NCBI GenBank assembly: GCA_934216375.1
Contig: CAKQBP010000004.1
Coordinates: 1-21,565, forward strand
Reading direction: 5' to 3'
From: an uncultured Veillonella sp.
GTDB taxonomy: Bacteria > Bacillota > Negativicutes > Veillonellales > Veillonellaceae
Length of the DNA: 21,565 nt
Under the pieces are notes generated by a model. That model was not told the DNA's origin and made no database searches. It saw only the letters and a program-made list of their open reading frames with translations. Of this stretch, positions 7,037 through 15,513 are shown piece by piece (the first letter of the stretch is position 1; the number at the start of each line of letters is the position of its first letter). The position numbers and the translations under genes were made by a program.

Positions 7037-7410
7037 TAAGTTTTTTTAGTGATTTATCGCACATCATCTAAAATCGATAAAATCATCCTCATCTATGCGC
7101 ATACGGCAATCTTCGATATAGTTAGATTTTATTCATTAGCAGAATTCATTAAGTTTCAGTCTTTCACCATTTTTAAGGCTTTCAAAAATGAAGAAACGTC
7201 TTGTAAACTCGCATGTACATTCATCTTTTGCTCATTACTATTGTATAAGGTATGATAATAGATAAATAAGTTATATAATATTATATATATAGTCACCTTA
7301 TATGGTGTTGTGGCTTTCAAAAAAAGAAAGTTTATATATATATATATAATGACTATAATTAATGTAGTTGGAGAGCTATATTTTTAAATCATACATAAGG
7401 AGAACAGAGA

Positions 7411-8085
7411 ATGAAAATTTTACTTGTAGAAGACGAAGAAATGCTGAATGGTATCACGGCTAAATATTTACGTGCAGAAAATATGACAGTTGATACATGC
7501 TTCAATGGGCAACAAGCGATCGATTACGTTAACACATCTAGCTATGACGTTATCGTAATGGATATTATGATGCCAATCCTCGATGGTATCAGTGCTCTTG
7601 CACAAATGCGTAACGACGGTAATACAACACCTGTATTGCTTTTAACAGCAAAGGATTCCTTGCAAGATAAAGTTACAGGCCTTAACACTGGTGCAGATGA
7701 TTATCTTGTAAAGCCTTTCGATCTTGAAGAGTTAACTGCTCGTATTTATGCATTGGCTCGTCGTAATGCGCGTCATGCACAAAACGATATCCATGTAGGT
7801 CCACTTACCATCAATGTTCCTCAACGTACTGTTAAACGCGACGGCGAAACAATTACATTGACTGCAAAAGAATTCGACCTATTATTCTATTTAGCAAGTA
7901 ACGAAAATATCGTATTATCTCGTCAACAAATCCTTGACCATGTTTGGGAATACGATTATGAAAGCTACTCTAACCTTATCGACGTATACATTAAAGATTT
8001 GCGCAAGAAAATTGATACTGATGAGAATGTAAAACTCATTCAAACGGTTCGTGGAGTAGGGTATGTCCTCAAAACAGAAAACTAA
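7411..8085 (+). CDS. OmpR/PhoB-family response regulator
   Basis: 224 residues. The receiver domain (1-115) has acidic E7-D8-E9, phosphoacceptor D51 in VIVMDIMMP, T79 and K101 in LVKPF. The effector domain (about 125-222) is a winged helix with LTAKEFDLLFYLASN, a recognition-helix region ending NLIDVYIKDLRKKID, and the closing IQTVRGVGYVLK. It is a DNA-binding transcription factor activated by phosphorylation. The start follows AAGGAGAACAGAGA. Its 3' end overlaps the kinase gene by 23 bases, so the two are cotranscribed and probably translationally coupled. The stimulus cannot be read from sequence. It is divergent from sdhA, so control of respiration genes is possible but not shown. Confidence 0.95.
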   Translation: MKILLVEDEEMLNGITAKYLRAENMTVDTCFNGQQAIDYVNTSSYDVIVMDIMMPILDGISALAQMRNDGNTTPVLLLTAKDSLQDKVTGLNTGADDYLVKPFDLEELTARIYALARRNARHAQNDIHVGPLTINVPQRTVKRDGETITLTAKEFDLLFYLASNENIVLSRQQILDHVWEYDYESYSNLIDVYIKDLRKKIDTDENVKLIQTVRGVGYVLKTEN

Positions 8086-9478
8086 TGATCCTCACCGAGA
8101 TCTAGATACCATGTCTGGGGCAGCCACCGATTTATTTAATCGGCTGCCCCTAACCTTTAAAATTATGTCTTGGTATACCATCTTTTTGCTTATCATTTTG
8201 ATGGTTGCATCCGCATGGATTTACGCATATACACATGAATCCGACAATAAAGAAGTGCGCGAACGCTTACAACAACAAGCGATGATTATGGCTACGGATA
8301 TCCGCAAGTTTAAACCGTACCAAGATAATACATTCTTCTTTGTATCAACTCAAGACGGCTATATTATTAAAGGCGCCTTGCCAGATGGGTTTCCAAACCA
8401 AACAATCCTTTCCTTAGGCCAAGTTGGTGAAATTGCTGCTGGTGATGATACCTTCTACTACTACGATACTCCGGTCAACGAACCGAACTATCGTGGTATT
8501 TTGCGTGCTGTTACAAAAGTAAAAACAGCCTCTAAAAAGACGGAAAACCTTTTATACAGCTTACTGTTAGGGAATATCATTTTCTTACTAATTTCCTCCC
8601 TAGGCGGTTATCTTTTCATCAAAAAAGGACTTAAACCGGTCCGAACCTTGACGAAAACAGCTAAAGTCATCGGTAAGAACAACGACCTGAGCCGTCGTAT
8701 CGACATTCCGGCTCGCACAGCGAGAGATGAAATCTACGAACTAACTACAACATTTAACCGTATGATTTCAGGTCTTGAGGATTCTTCCAATCGTGAAAGA
8801 CAATTTAGTTCTGACGTATCTCACGAGCTACGTACACCAATTGCCGTTATTAAAGCAGAAAGTGAATTTGCTTTAAAATACGGTCGTACGGAAGCAGATC
8901 TACGGGAAGGTTTAACACATATCTTAGAGCAAGCTAAGTTCATGACTAACCTCGTAAGCCAACTGCTTGATGTAGCCCGCCTTGAAAATGCACAAGGTCT
9001 AAGCTTTGCACCTGTCAATGTATCATTGATGTTATCCAATATGGTCCACGACTATACAAGACTCTGTACAGAAAATACAGATAAACAGATTACGATTACA
9101 TCTCATATTGAACCTAATTTACATATGAATGCTCACGAAGTATCATTACGTCGAGCTATCACAAACCTAGTGGACAATGCCATTAAGTTTACAAACTCTA
9201 CTATTGATATTTCGGCTAAACTAGTAGGCAGAGACTTAGTCATTACCGTAACAGATAATGGTATTGGCATCGAACCTGAAGCTCTGGATCATATTTGGGA
9301 TCGGATGTATCAGACGGAACAATCGCGAAATAAAAAGTCTAATCACGGCATCGGCCTAGGCCTATACTTTGTAAATAAAGTTATTAACTTACACCATGGT
9401 ACAGTAACGGCCACGAGTGAACCACAAGTAAAAACTACATTTACCGTGCGATTACCGTACAATACAAGGGAAGAATAA
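8063..9478 (+). CDS. Sensor histidine kinase (HAMP, HisKA, HATPase_c)
   Basis: 471 residues. It has a cytoplasmic N-tail, a first transmembrane helix at about 36-56 and a short periplasmic sensor region (about 57-162). A second helix at about 163-185 is followed by a HAMP linker (KGLKPVRTLTKTAKVI...). Then come the H-box FSSDVSHELRTPIAV with H254, the N-box LRRAITNLVDNAIKFT, the G1 box VTDNGIGIE and the G2 box HGIGLGLYFV. It autophosphorylates and passes phosphate to the regulator encoded just upstream. The chosen ATG lies inside the regulator's 3' end and is preceded by GGAGTAGGG. A later ATG at codon 17 is possible but lacks a good ribosome site. The periplasmic domain is small, with no metal-binding motif that names a ligand. 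Confidence 0.93.
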   Translation: MSSKQKTNDPHRDLDTMSGAATDLFNRLPLTFKIMSWYTIFLLIILMVASAWIYAYTHESDNKEVRERLQQQAMIMATDIRKFKPYQDNTFFFVSTQDGYIIKGALPDGFPNQTILSLGQVGEIAAGDDTFYYYDTPVNEPNYRGILRAVTKVKTASKKTENLLYSLLLGNIIFLLISSLGGYLFIKKGLKPVRTLTKTAKVIGKNNDLSRRIDIPARTARDEIYELTTTFNRMISGLEDSSNRERQFSSDVSHELRTPIAVIKAESEFALKYGRTEADLREGLTHILEQAKFMTNLVSQLLDVARLENAQGLSFAPVNVSLMLSNMVHDYTRLCTENTDKQITITSHIEPNLHMNAHEVSLRRAITNLVDNAIKFTNSTIDISAKLVGRDLVITVTDNGIGIEPEALDHIWDRMYQTEQSRNKKSNHGIGLGLYFVNKVINLHHGTVTATSEPQVKTTFTVRLPYNTREE

Positions 9479-9481
9479 CAT

Positions 9482-9512
9482 AAACGGGACTGACCAATGG
9501 TCAGTCCCGTTT
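9482..9512 (+). terminator. Terminator after the two-component genes
   Basis: A perfect 14-bp stem AAACGGGACTGACC/GGTCAGTCCCGTTT with a three-base loop starts three bases past the kinase stop. The T tract is short, so efficiency may rely on the stem or on the second hairpin at 9565-9605. Confidence 0.85.
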
Positions 9513-9564
9513 CTATATCCATTTTAATTCAAAAAGCCCATAATGTAGAATTAATTAAACCATA

Positions 9565-9605
9565 AAAAACTAGCATATAGAAGCTCCTTCTATATGCTAG
9601 TTTTT
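9565..9605. terminator. Bidirectional terminator between convergent genes
   Basis: A perfect 19-bp stem (AAAAACTAGCATATAGAAG and its complement) with a three-base loop is flanked by A and T runs, so it can end transcription from both sides: the kinase from the left, the DUF445 operon from the right. Confidence 0.88.
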
Positions 9606-9646
9606 GTGTATTTAATTTTAAAGCAACTTATTATAGATAATTAACT

Positions 9647-10960
9647 TTAGCCTACAAATTGTTGCCAAAACGGCATATATACATATTCGAGGAAGGTCCA
9701 TACAAGCAGACCCGCTACAGCACCAACGATAGCACCATTAATGCGGATCCAGCTGAGATCGTCCTCCACCTTAGATTCAATAAAGTAAATAAATTTATCT
9801 GTACTGAGTCCACCTAATACTTGACGTATGATAGTTTCAATGAGGTCATACCCTTGTTCAAGTACGTAGTCGCCAATATCGTGTAAGGTTTTTTCAATAC
9901 GATTTCTAAGATCGTCCGATTGACCGTATACATTCCATAATTCAAGAGCAATATTAACTAAAACCTGAGCCGGAGTCTCTCCGTTTTCATCCCCTACGAG
10001 CAATAGTTCTTCTATATAAGGGCATAAATGATTTTCGATAACAGATTCCCAGTCTTGTTCGCGAATCCAACGTTCCCACGCTTCATTAAGAGCATCGCAG
10101 ACTTCATGATTCTCTTCAATATTACGAATTGGTTCTACCCATTGTCGCAACCAAGCAGTTCGTTCGGGGCTATTGGGCCGCTTCCAGCTTTCCAGCATCG
10201 CATAGGCCTCTTGTACAATAGCCTCTGCCATTTCTTGATAGTTTACTACATCGGTAGCTTCGGACATAGAAATAAGGAAATCAGACCAGAAGCCTTTTCG
10301 CTTTTTCTTATGTGCCTCTTCTGCTACGACAGCGGTAAGCCAGGTAACCATAGCTGGATGATTAATCCGTTCTTGAATCACGTTTAGAACTTGCACAACC
10401 ATACTTTCATAGCGATTATGCTCACATAAATCGAGTAATACGTGTTTCAAAACGGGCACGAGAGAATGTTGTTGAAGCAATCCACGAATGCGTTTTGCCC
10501 CCCATTGTGCCCATTCTTCATTAGTTTGAGATTTCCATAAAAGGTGTAGTCCTTGATGAATCACAAGGCGTGCTGCTCGTTGCCCCTCAGGAGACAACAA
10601 GAACTTTTCAAACAATGGCACAAATTGCACATTTTTCAATAATACTTTACAACGCTCCTTGGTAAGCATCTTCGTCTCTACAAGTTTAATAACACCATTA
10701 ATGAGGCGATCTTTATTTCGAGGAATTAGCGCTGTATGATATGGGAAACCTAGTGGCTTACGGAATAATGCTGTTACAGCAAACCAGTCAGCCACACTAC
10801 CGATGAGGGCAGATTGAACAGCCCAGTACAACGGTTGATACCAACTTTCATAGCCAAAGAAAAATTGTCCTACAAAAGCAAAACAATACAATACGGCAGT
10901 CAAGCCTAAAATGCCATTAGCACGCTGTTTCAAGGTAAGGGATTTCAAATAACTAATCAT
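9647..10960 (-). CDS. DUF445 family membrane protein (second of a pair)
   Basis: 437 residues. One or two hydrophobic helices lie near the N-terminus (ILGLTAVLYCFAFVGQFFFGY and a stretch up to SVADWFAVTALF), and one at the C-terminus (INGAIVGAVAGLLVWTFLEYVYMPFW). A long, soluble, helix-rich middle lies between. The N-terminal ADWFAVTALFRKPLGFPYHTALIPRNKDRLI is the hallmark of DUF445 (YheB/YjiN-type) proteins, as is the C-terminal RINGAIVGAVAG. Function of the family is not established. Its ATG overlaps the TGA of the upstream DUF445 gene (ATGA), with GGGGGTG as ribosome site, so the two are coupled and may form a hetero-oligomer. Confidence 0.9.
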   Translation of the reverse strand: MISYLKSLTLKQRANGILGLTAVLYCFAFVGQFFFGYESWYQPLYWAVQSALIGSVADWFAVTALFRKPLGFPYHTALIPRNKDRLINGVIKLVETKMLTKERCKVLLKNVQFVPLFEKFLLSPEGQRAARLVIHQGLHLLWKSQTNEEWAQWGAKRIRGLLQQHSLVPVLKHVLLDLCEHNRYESMVVQVLNVIQERINHPAMVTWLTAVVAEEAHKKKRKGFWSDFLISMSEATDVVNYQEMAEAIVQEAYAMLESWKRPNSPERTAWLRQWVEPIRNIEENHEVCDALNEAWERWIREQDWESVIENHLCPYIEELLLVGDENGETPAQVLVNIALELWNVYGQSDDLRNRIEKTLHDIGDYVLEQGYDLIETIIRQVLGGLSTDKFIYFIESKVEDDLSWIRINGAIVGAVAGLLVWTFLEYVYMPFWQQFVG

Positions 10961-12192
10961 TTGAGCACCCCCTCTACAATGATGGTCAAACCGTATAAGG
11001 TGCCCCCAAGGACAGCCCCTATGAGGGAACCATTAATACGCACCATTTGAAGGTCATAGTACATTTTGCCGCGAACAATTTGAGTGATTTCATCAGGCGA
11101 ATAGCGGGATAATTCTTGACCTACCACACTGTCGATGAGGGGGTTCAATTTCTGCAACCACGGAATACTACGCAACAAGAAGAACCGCTCAAAAGGCGCC
11201 TGCTTGTCTGGATTCAACAAAATTTCGGTACCGAGCACATTAAAGCGCTCCATAACGATGTCCATGAGGCGTTTCCAATCCAATGTATCCCCATCGATAA
11301 GTTTGCCTTCCCATTCTTCAAGAACCATTCTAATCCACTGATTTTTATGTTCTTCAATGAAAGCTTGCCACTCTGTATTAGTTTCCAAATTATTGAAAAA
11401 GCGAATAGCTTGGCCCCATACATAGCGTCCCAATGCAGAGTCAATAGATTCATTTTCCTTCAAGAATTGAACGGCCTTTTTCTGTACCGTTTCTACCAAT
11501 CGTTCTGGTGAAAGTCCATCTCCGCCAAAGGCGATGGCCAATTCACGAAAGAAAGAATCCTTTGTATAAGTTTTCATAATGTCTAGCATGACGCGATACA
11601 AATAGGGATATACCTGATTTGATGCGATAACACGCTGACATGTGCGGTTAAAATAAAGCCAAAACACGCTTGCTGTGTGACGTTCTAGCATACAACGACC
11701 AAAGAGAATAACAAGGGGTGTTGCTTTCCAGTTTGTAACCCCCTTATAAATGGCCTTATTAATCTCTTGGCGCATCGGTTCAATATCCATATGAGATAAA
11801 ACTTGATTGCCCACACCGTACAAGAGATTTCGAATTTGAACTTGTCCCACATCGCTCACGCCGTATTCAACGATACGGACCATAACACGTTCTTTTTTGA
11901 TAGCATAATACATCTGTGGCACGCGCAATAGCTCTTCGCTGAGCATAGTGCGGCCTATCTGAATTAATCGTTCCTTACTGCGCGGCAAGATTGCCGTTTT
12001 GAAAGGAATGCCTAAAGGCTTCGTAAAGAGAGCCGTTACTGCATACCAGTCCGCGAGGCCGCCTATCATAGCTGCCCCAGAGATATGCATGATAAAGGCC
12101 CAAAATGTATCATGTCGCTGCGGATATGAAATTAAAAATATAATAGCCATGACAACCAACAGGGTGGTTGCCACTGGTTTAGTTTTCATCAT
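10957..12192 (-). CDS. DUF445 family membrane protein (first of a pair)
   Basis: 411 residues from the ATG at 12192, chosen because AGGA lies seven bases before it; a GTG one codon upstream and an ATG one codon downstream are alternatives. It has the same architecture as its downstream neighbour: N-terminal helix TLLVVMAIIFLISY, the signature ADWYAVTALFTKPLGIPFKTAILPRSKERLI, a long polar middle, and C-terminal RINGSLIGAVLGGTLYGLTIIV. The two proteins are clearly paralogues but diverged along most of their length. This one would lead a two-gene operon, separated by about 95 bases from the hydrolase gene upstream. Role unknown; envelope-related by topology. Confidence 0.88.
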   Translation of the reverse strand: MMKTKPVATTLLVVMAIIFLISYPQRHDTFWAFIMHISGAAMIGGLADWYAVTALFTKPLGIPFKTAILPRSKERLIQIGRTMLSEELLRVPQMYYAIKKERVMVRIVEYGVSDVGQVQIRNLLYGVGNQVLSHMDIEPMRQEINKAIYKGVTNWKATPLVILFGRCMLERHTASVFWLYFNRTCQRVIASNQVYPYLYRVMLDIMKTYTKDSFFRELAIAFGGDGLSPERLVETVQKKAVQFLKENESIDSALGRYVWGQAIRFFNNLETNTEWQAFIEEHKNQWIRMVLEEWEGKLIDGDTLDWKRLMDIVMERFNVLGTEILLNPDKQAPFERFFLLRSIPWLQKLNPLIDSVVGQELSRYSPDEITQIVRGKMYYDLQMVRINGSLIGAVLGGTLYGLTIIVEGVLK

Positions 12193-12241
12193 CACTTGAT
12201 CCTAACTTACTCAATTACGCATATAGACTGTTCCTATATAA

Positions 12242-12263
12242 CGTAGTGACCTCGAGGTCTACG
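12242..12263. repeat. GC-rich perfect palindrome between the hydrolase and DUF445 genes
   Basis: GACCTCGAGGTC (12248-12259) is a perfect 12-bp palindrome flanked by CGTA/TACG. It could be an operator for the DUF445 pair or a hairpin ending the hydrolase transcript, but no T run follows on the minus strand. Confidence 0.4.
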
Positions 12264-12287
12264 GACTTTCACACTTATATCTACAAT

Positions 12288-12989
12288 CTAAAATGTAGCC
12301 TCATCGCCATCTTTTTGAGGTTCCCAAATCGACACCTCCCCAAAGAGAGCTTTAAAGTACACAGACGGTGTCCATAATGGACCATTCAAATGCATTGGAA
12401 TAAAGGCTTTATTCACCTGTACACGGCGCAAAAATTCAATACTGCCCCATTCCATAGCGTCTTCCAAACGATTGTCTACAGGGAACATCGCTACATCTAC
12501 GGACAAGCCCTCTAATTCCTTGAACTCACGCCAAGCCATACGCTTTGCATCCGCATTGTTTTCTGGCGTATCACCAAGCCAATGCCACCAGTTAAGGTCT
12601 CCTGCATGGAAGATAGAGTCAGAGTCGATATTCGCCGTATTTGTCTTTATGTAAAAAGAGCCACCTTCATCGGTGCTGCCATACATATGGATGCCTACAT
12701 CATCTAATAGTGCATCTTGGCCAGGGCGCATGGTAATACATTTTTTTACCTTGCCCTCTAACGGCACATCTTGATGGCAAATATAGCGCGTTTGAGGACC
12801 ATCAAACTCCGTAATGGATGGGTTAAAGTGATCTCCATGAGTGTGACTTACGAAGAACCAAAGTTCACGACCTCGTTTAGCCAACTGCCAAACAATATTA
12901 TTAGGATCCTTATAATAATCAAACACATAGCAACGCTTACCATCCTCTACGAGAAATCCGCTATGCGCTAAAAAAGTAACATGTAACAT
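12288..12989 (-). CDS. Metallo-beta-lactamase-fold hydrolase (UlaG-like)
   Basis: 233 residues from MLHVTFLAHSGFLVE. The ATG at 12989 has GAGGT about ten bases upstream, so the earlier TTG is rejected. The zinc motif is SHTHGDHF (H49, H51, D53, H54). Further ligand candidates are IFHAGDLNWW in the middle and IPMHLNGPLW near the end. The opening TFLAHSGFLVEDGKRCYVFDYY resembles the COG2220 branch that includes UlaG and small cytoplasmic esterases or phosphodiesterases. No signal peptide. Substrate cannot be inferred. It is upstream of the DUF445 pair on the same strand and may be cotranscribed, though a palindrome lies between. Confidence 0.85.
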   Translation of the reverse strand: MLHVTFLAHSGFLVEDGKRCYVFDYYKDPNNIVWQLAKRGRELWFFVSHTHGDHFNPSITEFDGPQTRYICHQDVPLEGKVKKCITMRPGQDALLDDVGIHMYGSTDEGGSFYIKTNTANIDSDSIFHAGDLNWWHWLGDTPENNADAKRMAWREFKELEGLSVDVAMFPVDNRLEDAMEWGSIEFLRRVQVNKAFIPMHLNGPLWTPSVYFKALFGEVSIWEPQKDGDEATF

Positions 12990-13157
12990 TATTATCAATA
13001 CCTCTAATTTATTGAGAATTTATATCATTCGTATTTTTTATTATACCATATTTTTCTAAATGCATGGCATAAACAAATGGCTATTCATGACACATATAAA
13101 GGACTTTTTTAAAGTCTTATCAAATATATAGTGCCCCATATGTATCATAATAAGGGC

Positions 13158-13195
13158 AGAAATGCCGCTGGCATTTCTTAGATGCGGCCAGCGGC
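13158..13195 (-). terminator. Overlapping hairpins at the end of the HxlR gene
   Basis: Two inverted repeats share bases. AGAAATGCC/GGCATTTCT (13158-13166 with 13170-13178) includes the stop codon. GCCGCTGGC/GCCAGCGGC (13164-13172 with 13187-13195) reaches back into the last codons. They cannot form together. The minus-strand tail is only weakly T-rich, so termination is likely but not certain. Confidence 0.55.
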
Positions 13196-13534
13196 TTTCA
13201 TATAGTCGATATATTGGTTACCCCAGTTTTCAAGGGAAGCTAATACAGTTTTAAAACCAGCTCCCACTTCGGTAAGGCTATATTCAACCTTTGGTGGAAT
13301 GGTTCCATATACTTCACGATGTACAAGGCCGTCATCTTCCATTTGGCGCAACGCTCTTGTAAGTGTAGCTTGTGTAATTGGATGTAATCTCCGCTCTAGT
13401 TCACGGAAGCGCACAGGACCTTCAGATAATTCATGCATAATCAACAAAGACCATTTACCAGCCAATAACTTTTGGCTCGTTGCAAAAGGACACCGCCCCA
13501 CTAAATCATGAACATTTACAAGTTGCTCTGCCAT
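13178..13534 (-). CDS. HxlR/YodB-family winged-helix transcription regulator
   Basis: 118 residues from MAEQLVNVHDLVGRCPF. The second ATG was chosen because AAGGAGA is then correctly spaced. The family pattern is clear: N-terminal cysteine C15 in RCPFATSQKLLAGKWSLLIMHEL, then VRFRELERRLHPITQATLTRALRQMEDDGLVHREVYGTIPPKVEYSLTEVG (helix-turn-helix plus wing), then a C-terminal dimer helix. Members sense quinones, aldehydes or other thiol-reactive compounds through the N-terminal cysteine and usually repress an adjacent detoxification gene. Here the gene is divergent from the DOPA-dioxygenase-like gene, with a 440-base gap. A palindrome overlaps its own upstream region. Confidence 0.93.
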   Translation of the reverse strand: MAEQLVNVHDLVGRCPFATSQKLLAGKWSLLIMHELSEGPVRFRELERRLHPITQATLTRALRQMEDDGLVHREVYGTIPPKVEYSLTEVGAGFKTVLASLENWGNQYIDYMKAAGRI

Positions 13535-13567
13535 TGTCATTCTCCTTATATATCTAGCTTAAGTAGC

Positions 13568-13579
13568 TTGTTATAACAA
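13568..13579. promoter_or_regulatory. Candidate operator upstream of the HxlR gene
   Basis: TTGTTATAACAA is a perfect 12-bp palindrome 34 bases before the HxlR start. Its TTGTTA also fits as a -35 with TAGATA 17 bases on. A wider repeat, AGTAGCTT (13562-13569) and AAGCTACT (13597-13604), surrounds it. A second small repeat, TTTCTA/TAGAAA, lies near 13627-13647. The rest of 13535-13974 is AT-rich and shows no gene. Confidence 0.45.
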
Positions 13580-13974
13580 AATTAACATCTATAACTAAGC
13601 TACTCTTTATAGCTACACTACAATTTCTATTTCGGTATTAGAAATATTTCCACTTAATGTAGTTCAAATCATATCACAATTTTTTAGAATTGCAAGTATT
13701 TTATAGTATCATTTTTTAGGGTACAAAAATTTTTGAAAAATTTTTAATCAGTAAATATCACAATTCTATTATATTTGATAGTACCTATCTCAAATAATTC
13801 TACTATTCAAAATATTTGCACCAATATATAATAAACTTACTAACTAAATACAATTATCGGTTGGTGAATCAATAACTATTAGATTTAGTCATCAACATTT
13901 ATAGCTAAACAATTGTATCAATTTTACAGCATTAAACAGATTACACATTATCAATTGAAGGATTAGGTGATATT

Positions 13975-14769
13975 ATGAAACGCATGCCTACACTATTCGT
14001 CGGTCACGGCAGCCCTATGATGGCTTTAGAACATACAGAAACAACAAATACTTTCAAAAGTATAGGACAAAATATAATTAACAACTATGGCAAACCAAAA
14101 GCCATACTTGCCATCTCTGCCCATTGGTATGCAGATGACACCTATGTTCAAAGCGCAGAGAACCCAAAGCAAATTTACGATATGTATGGATTCCCTCAAG
14201 AACTTTACGAAGTTGTGTATCCTGCAAAGGGTGACAGCAATTTAACAAAAAAAGTACAAAAATTACTGGGTAACTCCGTTTCTATAAATGACACTTGGGG
14301 TATCGATCACGGCATGTGGACTGTGTTAGTTCACATGTTCCCTGATGCATCGATTCCCGTTGTCCAACTATCTATCAATAAATACCTAAGCCCAAAAGAA
14401 GCCTATCAACTAGGAACAAAGCTTCAGTCATTACGCGATGAAGGCTATCTTATCATGGGCAGCGGCAACATCGTTCATAATCTAAGACGCATAGAATGGG
14501 ATAATCCATCTGGCACCTCCGCCACAATTGAGTTTGACCAATATATTTCTAAAGCAATCTTAGAAAATGATGTAGATACTGTTGTTAATTACACCCAACA
14601 TCCTCAGGCTAGCTATGCTGCACCTACACCAGATCACTATCTGCCATTACTCTATATTATGGGTGCTAGTGAAAGTGCAAAACCGACTGTATTTAATCAA
14701 ACCTATAATTCAGGTTCCCTATCGATGACAGGTTTTATATTTGAAGATGAGCCTCAAAACATACTTTAA
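13975..14769 (+). CDS. ygiD: 4,5-DOPA dioxygenase extradiol-like (LigB/YgiD family)
   Basis: 264 residues, the usual length for YgiD-type class III extradiol dioxygenases. Motifs in order: PTLFVGHGSPM (H11), AILAISAHWY (H50), TWGIDHGMWTVLVHMFP (H112, candidate catalytic base), LIMGSGNIVHNL (H168), and TPDHYLPLLYIMG near residue 222. The histidines would hold a single divalent metal. The enzyme is expected to ring-open catechols such as DOPA, though E. coli YgiD's physiological substrate is not settled and a strict anaerobe would have little oxygen for it. Start supported by AGGTG five bases upstream. The divergent HxlR gene suggests induction by quinones or catechols. Confidence 0.88.
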   Translation: MKRMPTLFVGHGSPMMALEHTETTNTFKSIGQNIINNYGKPKAILAISAHWYADDTYVQSAENPKQIYDMYGFPQELYEVVYPAKGDSNLTKKVQKLLGNSVSINDTWGIDHGMWTVLVHMFPDASIPVVQLSINKYLSPKEAYQLGTKLQSLRDEGYLIMGSGNIVHNLRRIEWDNPSGTSATIEFDQYISKAILENDVDTVVNYTQHPQASYAAPTPDHYLPLLYIMGASESAKPTVFNQTYNSGSLSMTGFIFEDEPQNIL

Positions 14770-14880
14770 GCCCATAATGATACAAAAAATCTCCTAGGAA
14801 ATTTTGTTTCCTATTCACATAAAACTTTACATTACTATGTATAAACAAAAATAAATATATATATATATATTTATTTACGC

Positions 14881-14917
14881 AAAAGAACCGCTAGTTACAA
14901 AAACTAGCGGTTCTTTT
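14881..14917. terminator. Bidirectional terminator between ygiD and glutathione peroxidase
   Basis: A perfect 15-bp stem AAAAGAACCGCTAGT/ACTAGCGGTTCTTTT with a seven-base loop carries T-rich ends on both strands and lies between convergent genes. Just upstream (about 14849-14876) is a TA-dinucleotide run. Confidence 0.9.
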
Positions 14918-14939
14918 CTTTACCATACTAATGACTCTA

Positions 14940-15482
14940 CTAAATGAGTTTTTTAATGAAAGCTTCCATTTCCATCGGTTTTACAACAGGCTCGAAGCGC
15001 CCTACCACATTACCTTTACGATCTATAACAAACTTAGTGAAGTTCCACTTTACCTCATCGTCCTTTAAATAATTAGGATCGATACCATTGAGATAATCTG
15101 TAAGCATTTCAGTTTTATCACTAGGTGGGAAGCCTTGGAATGGTTGTTCCCGTATCATGTATTTGAAAAGGTCTAATGCACTTTCATCGCGTACATCTGC
15201 TTTCCCCATAACGGTAAAAGTAACACCGTAATTCAATTTGCAGAAAGATTGGATTTCGTTATTAGAACCAGGTTCTTCCTCTCCAAATTGATTGGAAGGA
15301 ACAGCAATAATTTCTAATCCTTGCTCTTTATATTGCTTATAAAGAGCCTCTAGACCCTCATATTGGTGAGTAAATCCACATTTGCTCGCCGTGTTAACAA
15401 TGATAAGAACCTTACCTTCATAAGTTTGTAAGGATTGTAATTCACCAGACTTAGTAGGCAGGGAAAATTGATATACAGACAT
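14940..15482 (-). CDS. gpx: Glutathione peroxidase family (thiol peroxidase)
   Basis: 180 residues with a thioredoxin fold. Catalytic triad residues are visible: C35 in NTASKCGFT, Q65 in VPSNQFGEEEPG and W146 in VKWNFTKF. The active site uses cysteine, not selenocysteine (TGC-type codon, no TGA). It reduces hydrogen or lipid peroxides in the cytoplasm. In bacteria lacking much glutathione the reductant is usually thioredoxin; C81 (SFCKLNYG) is a further cysteine. A segment around 110-142 (PFQGFPPSDKTEMLTDYLNGIDPNYL) is longer than in compact homologues. The start follows TTAGGAGATTCC. It is 31 bases downstream of the unrecognised 264-residue gene and probably cotranscribed. Confidence 0.93.
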   Translation of the reverse strand: MSVYQFSLPTKSGELQSLQTYEGKVLIIVNTASKCGFTHQYEGLEALYKQYKEQGLEIIAVPSNQFGEEEPGSNNEIQSFCKLNYGVTFTVMGKADVRDESALDLFKYMIREQPFQGFPPSDKTEMLTDYLNGIDPNYLKDDEVKWNFTKFVIDRKGNVVGRFEPVVKPMEMEAFIKKLI

Positions 15483-15513
15483 GGAATCTCCTAATTTAAA
15501 TTAAAAATCTTTA

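Noticed and set aside
7049..7255. Plus-strand 68-codon reading frame in the sdhA-regulator gap
   Set aside because: It starts with GTG without a ribosome site, has the composition of translated AT-rich non-coding DNA, and matches no family I know.
7332..7350. TA-dinucleotide run as a phase-variable repeat controlling the two-component genes
   Set aside because: The run is short and interrupted, lies in AT-rich DNA, and no clear promoter depends on its length; a similar run occurs near 14857.
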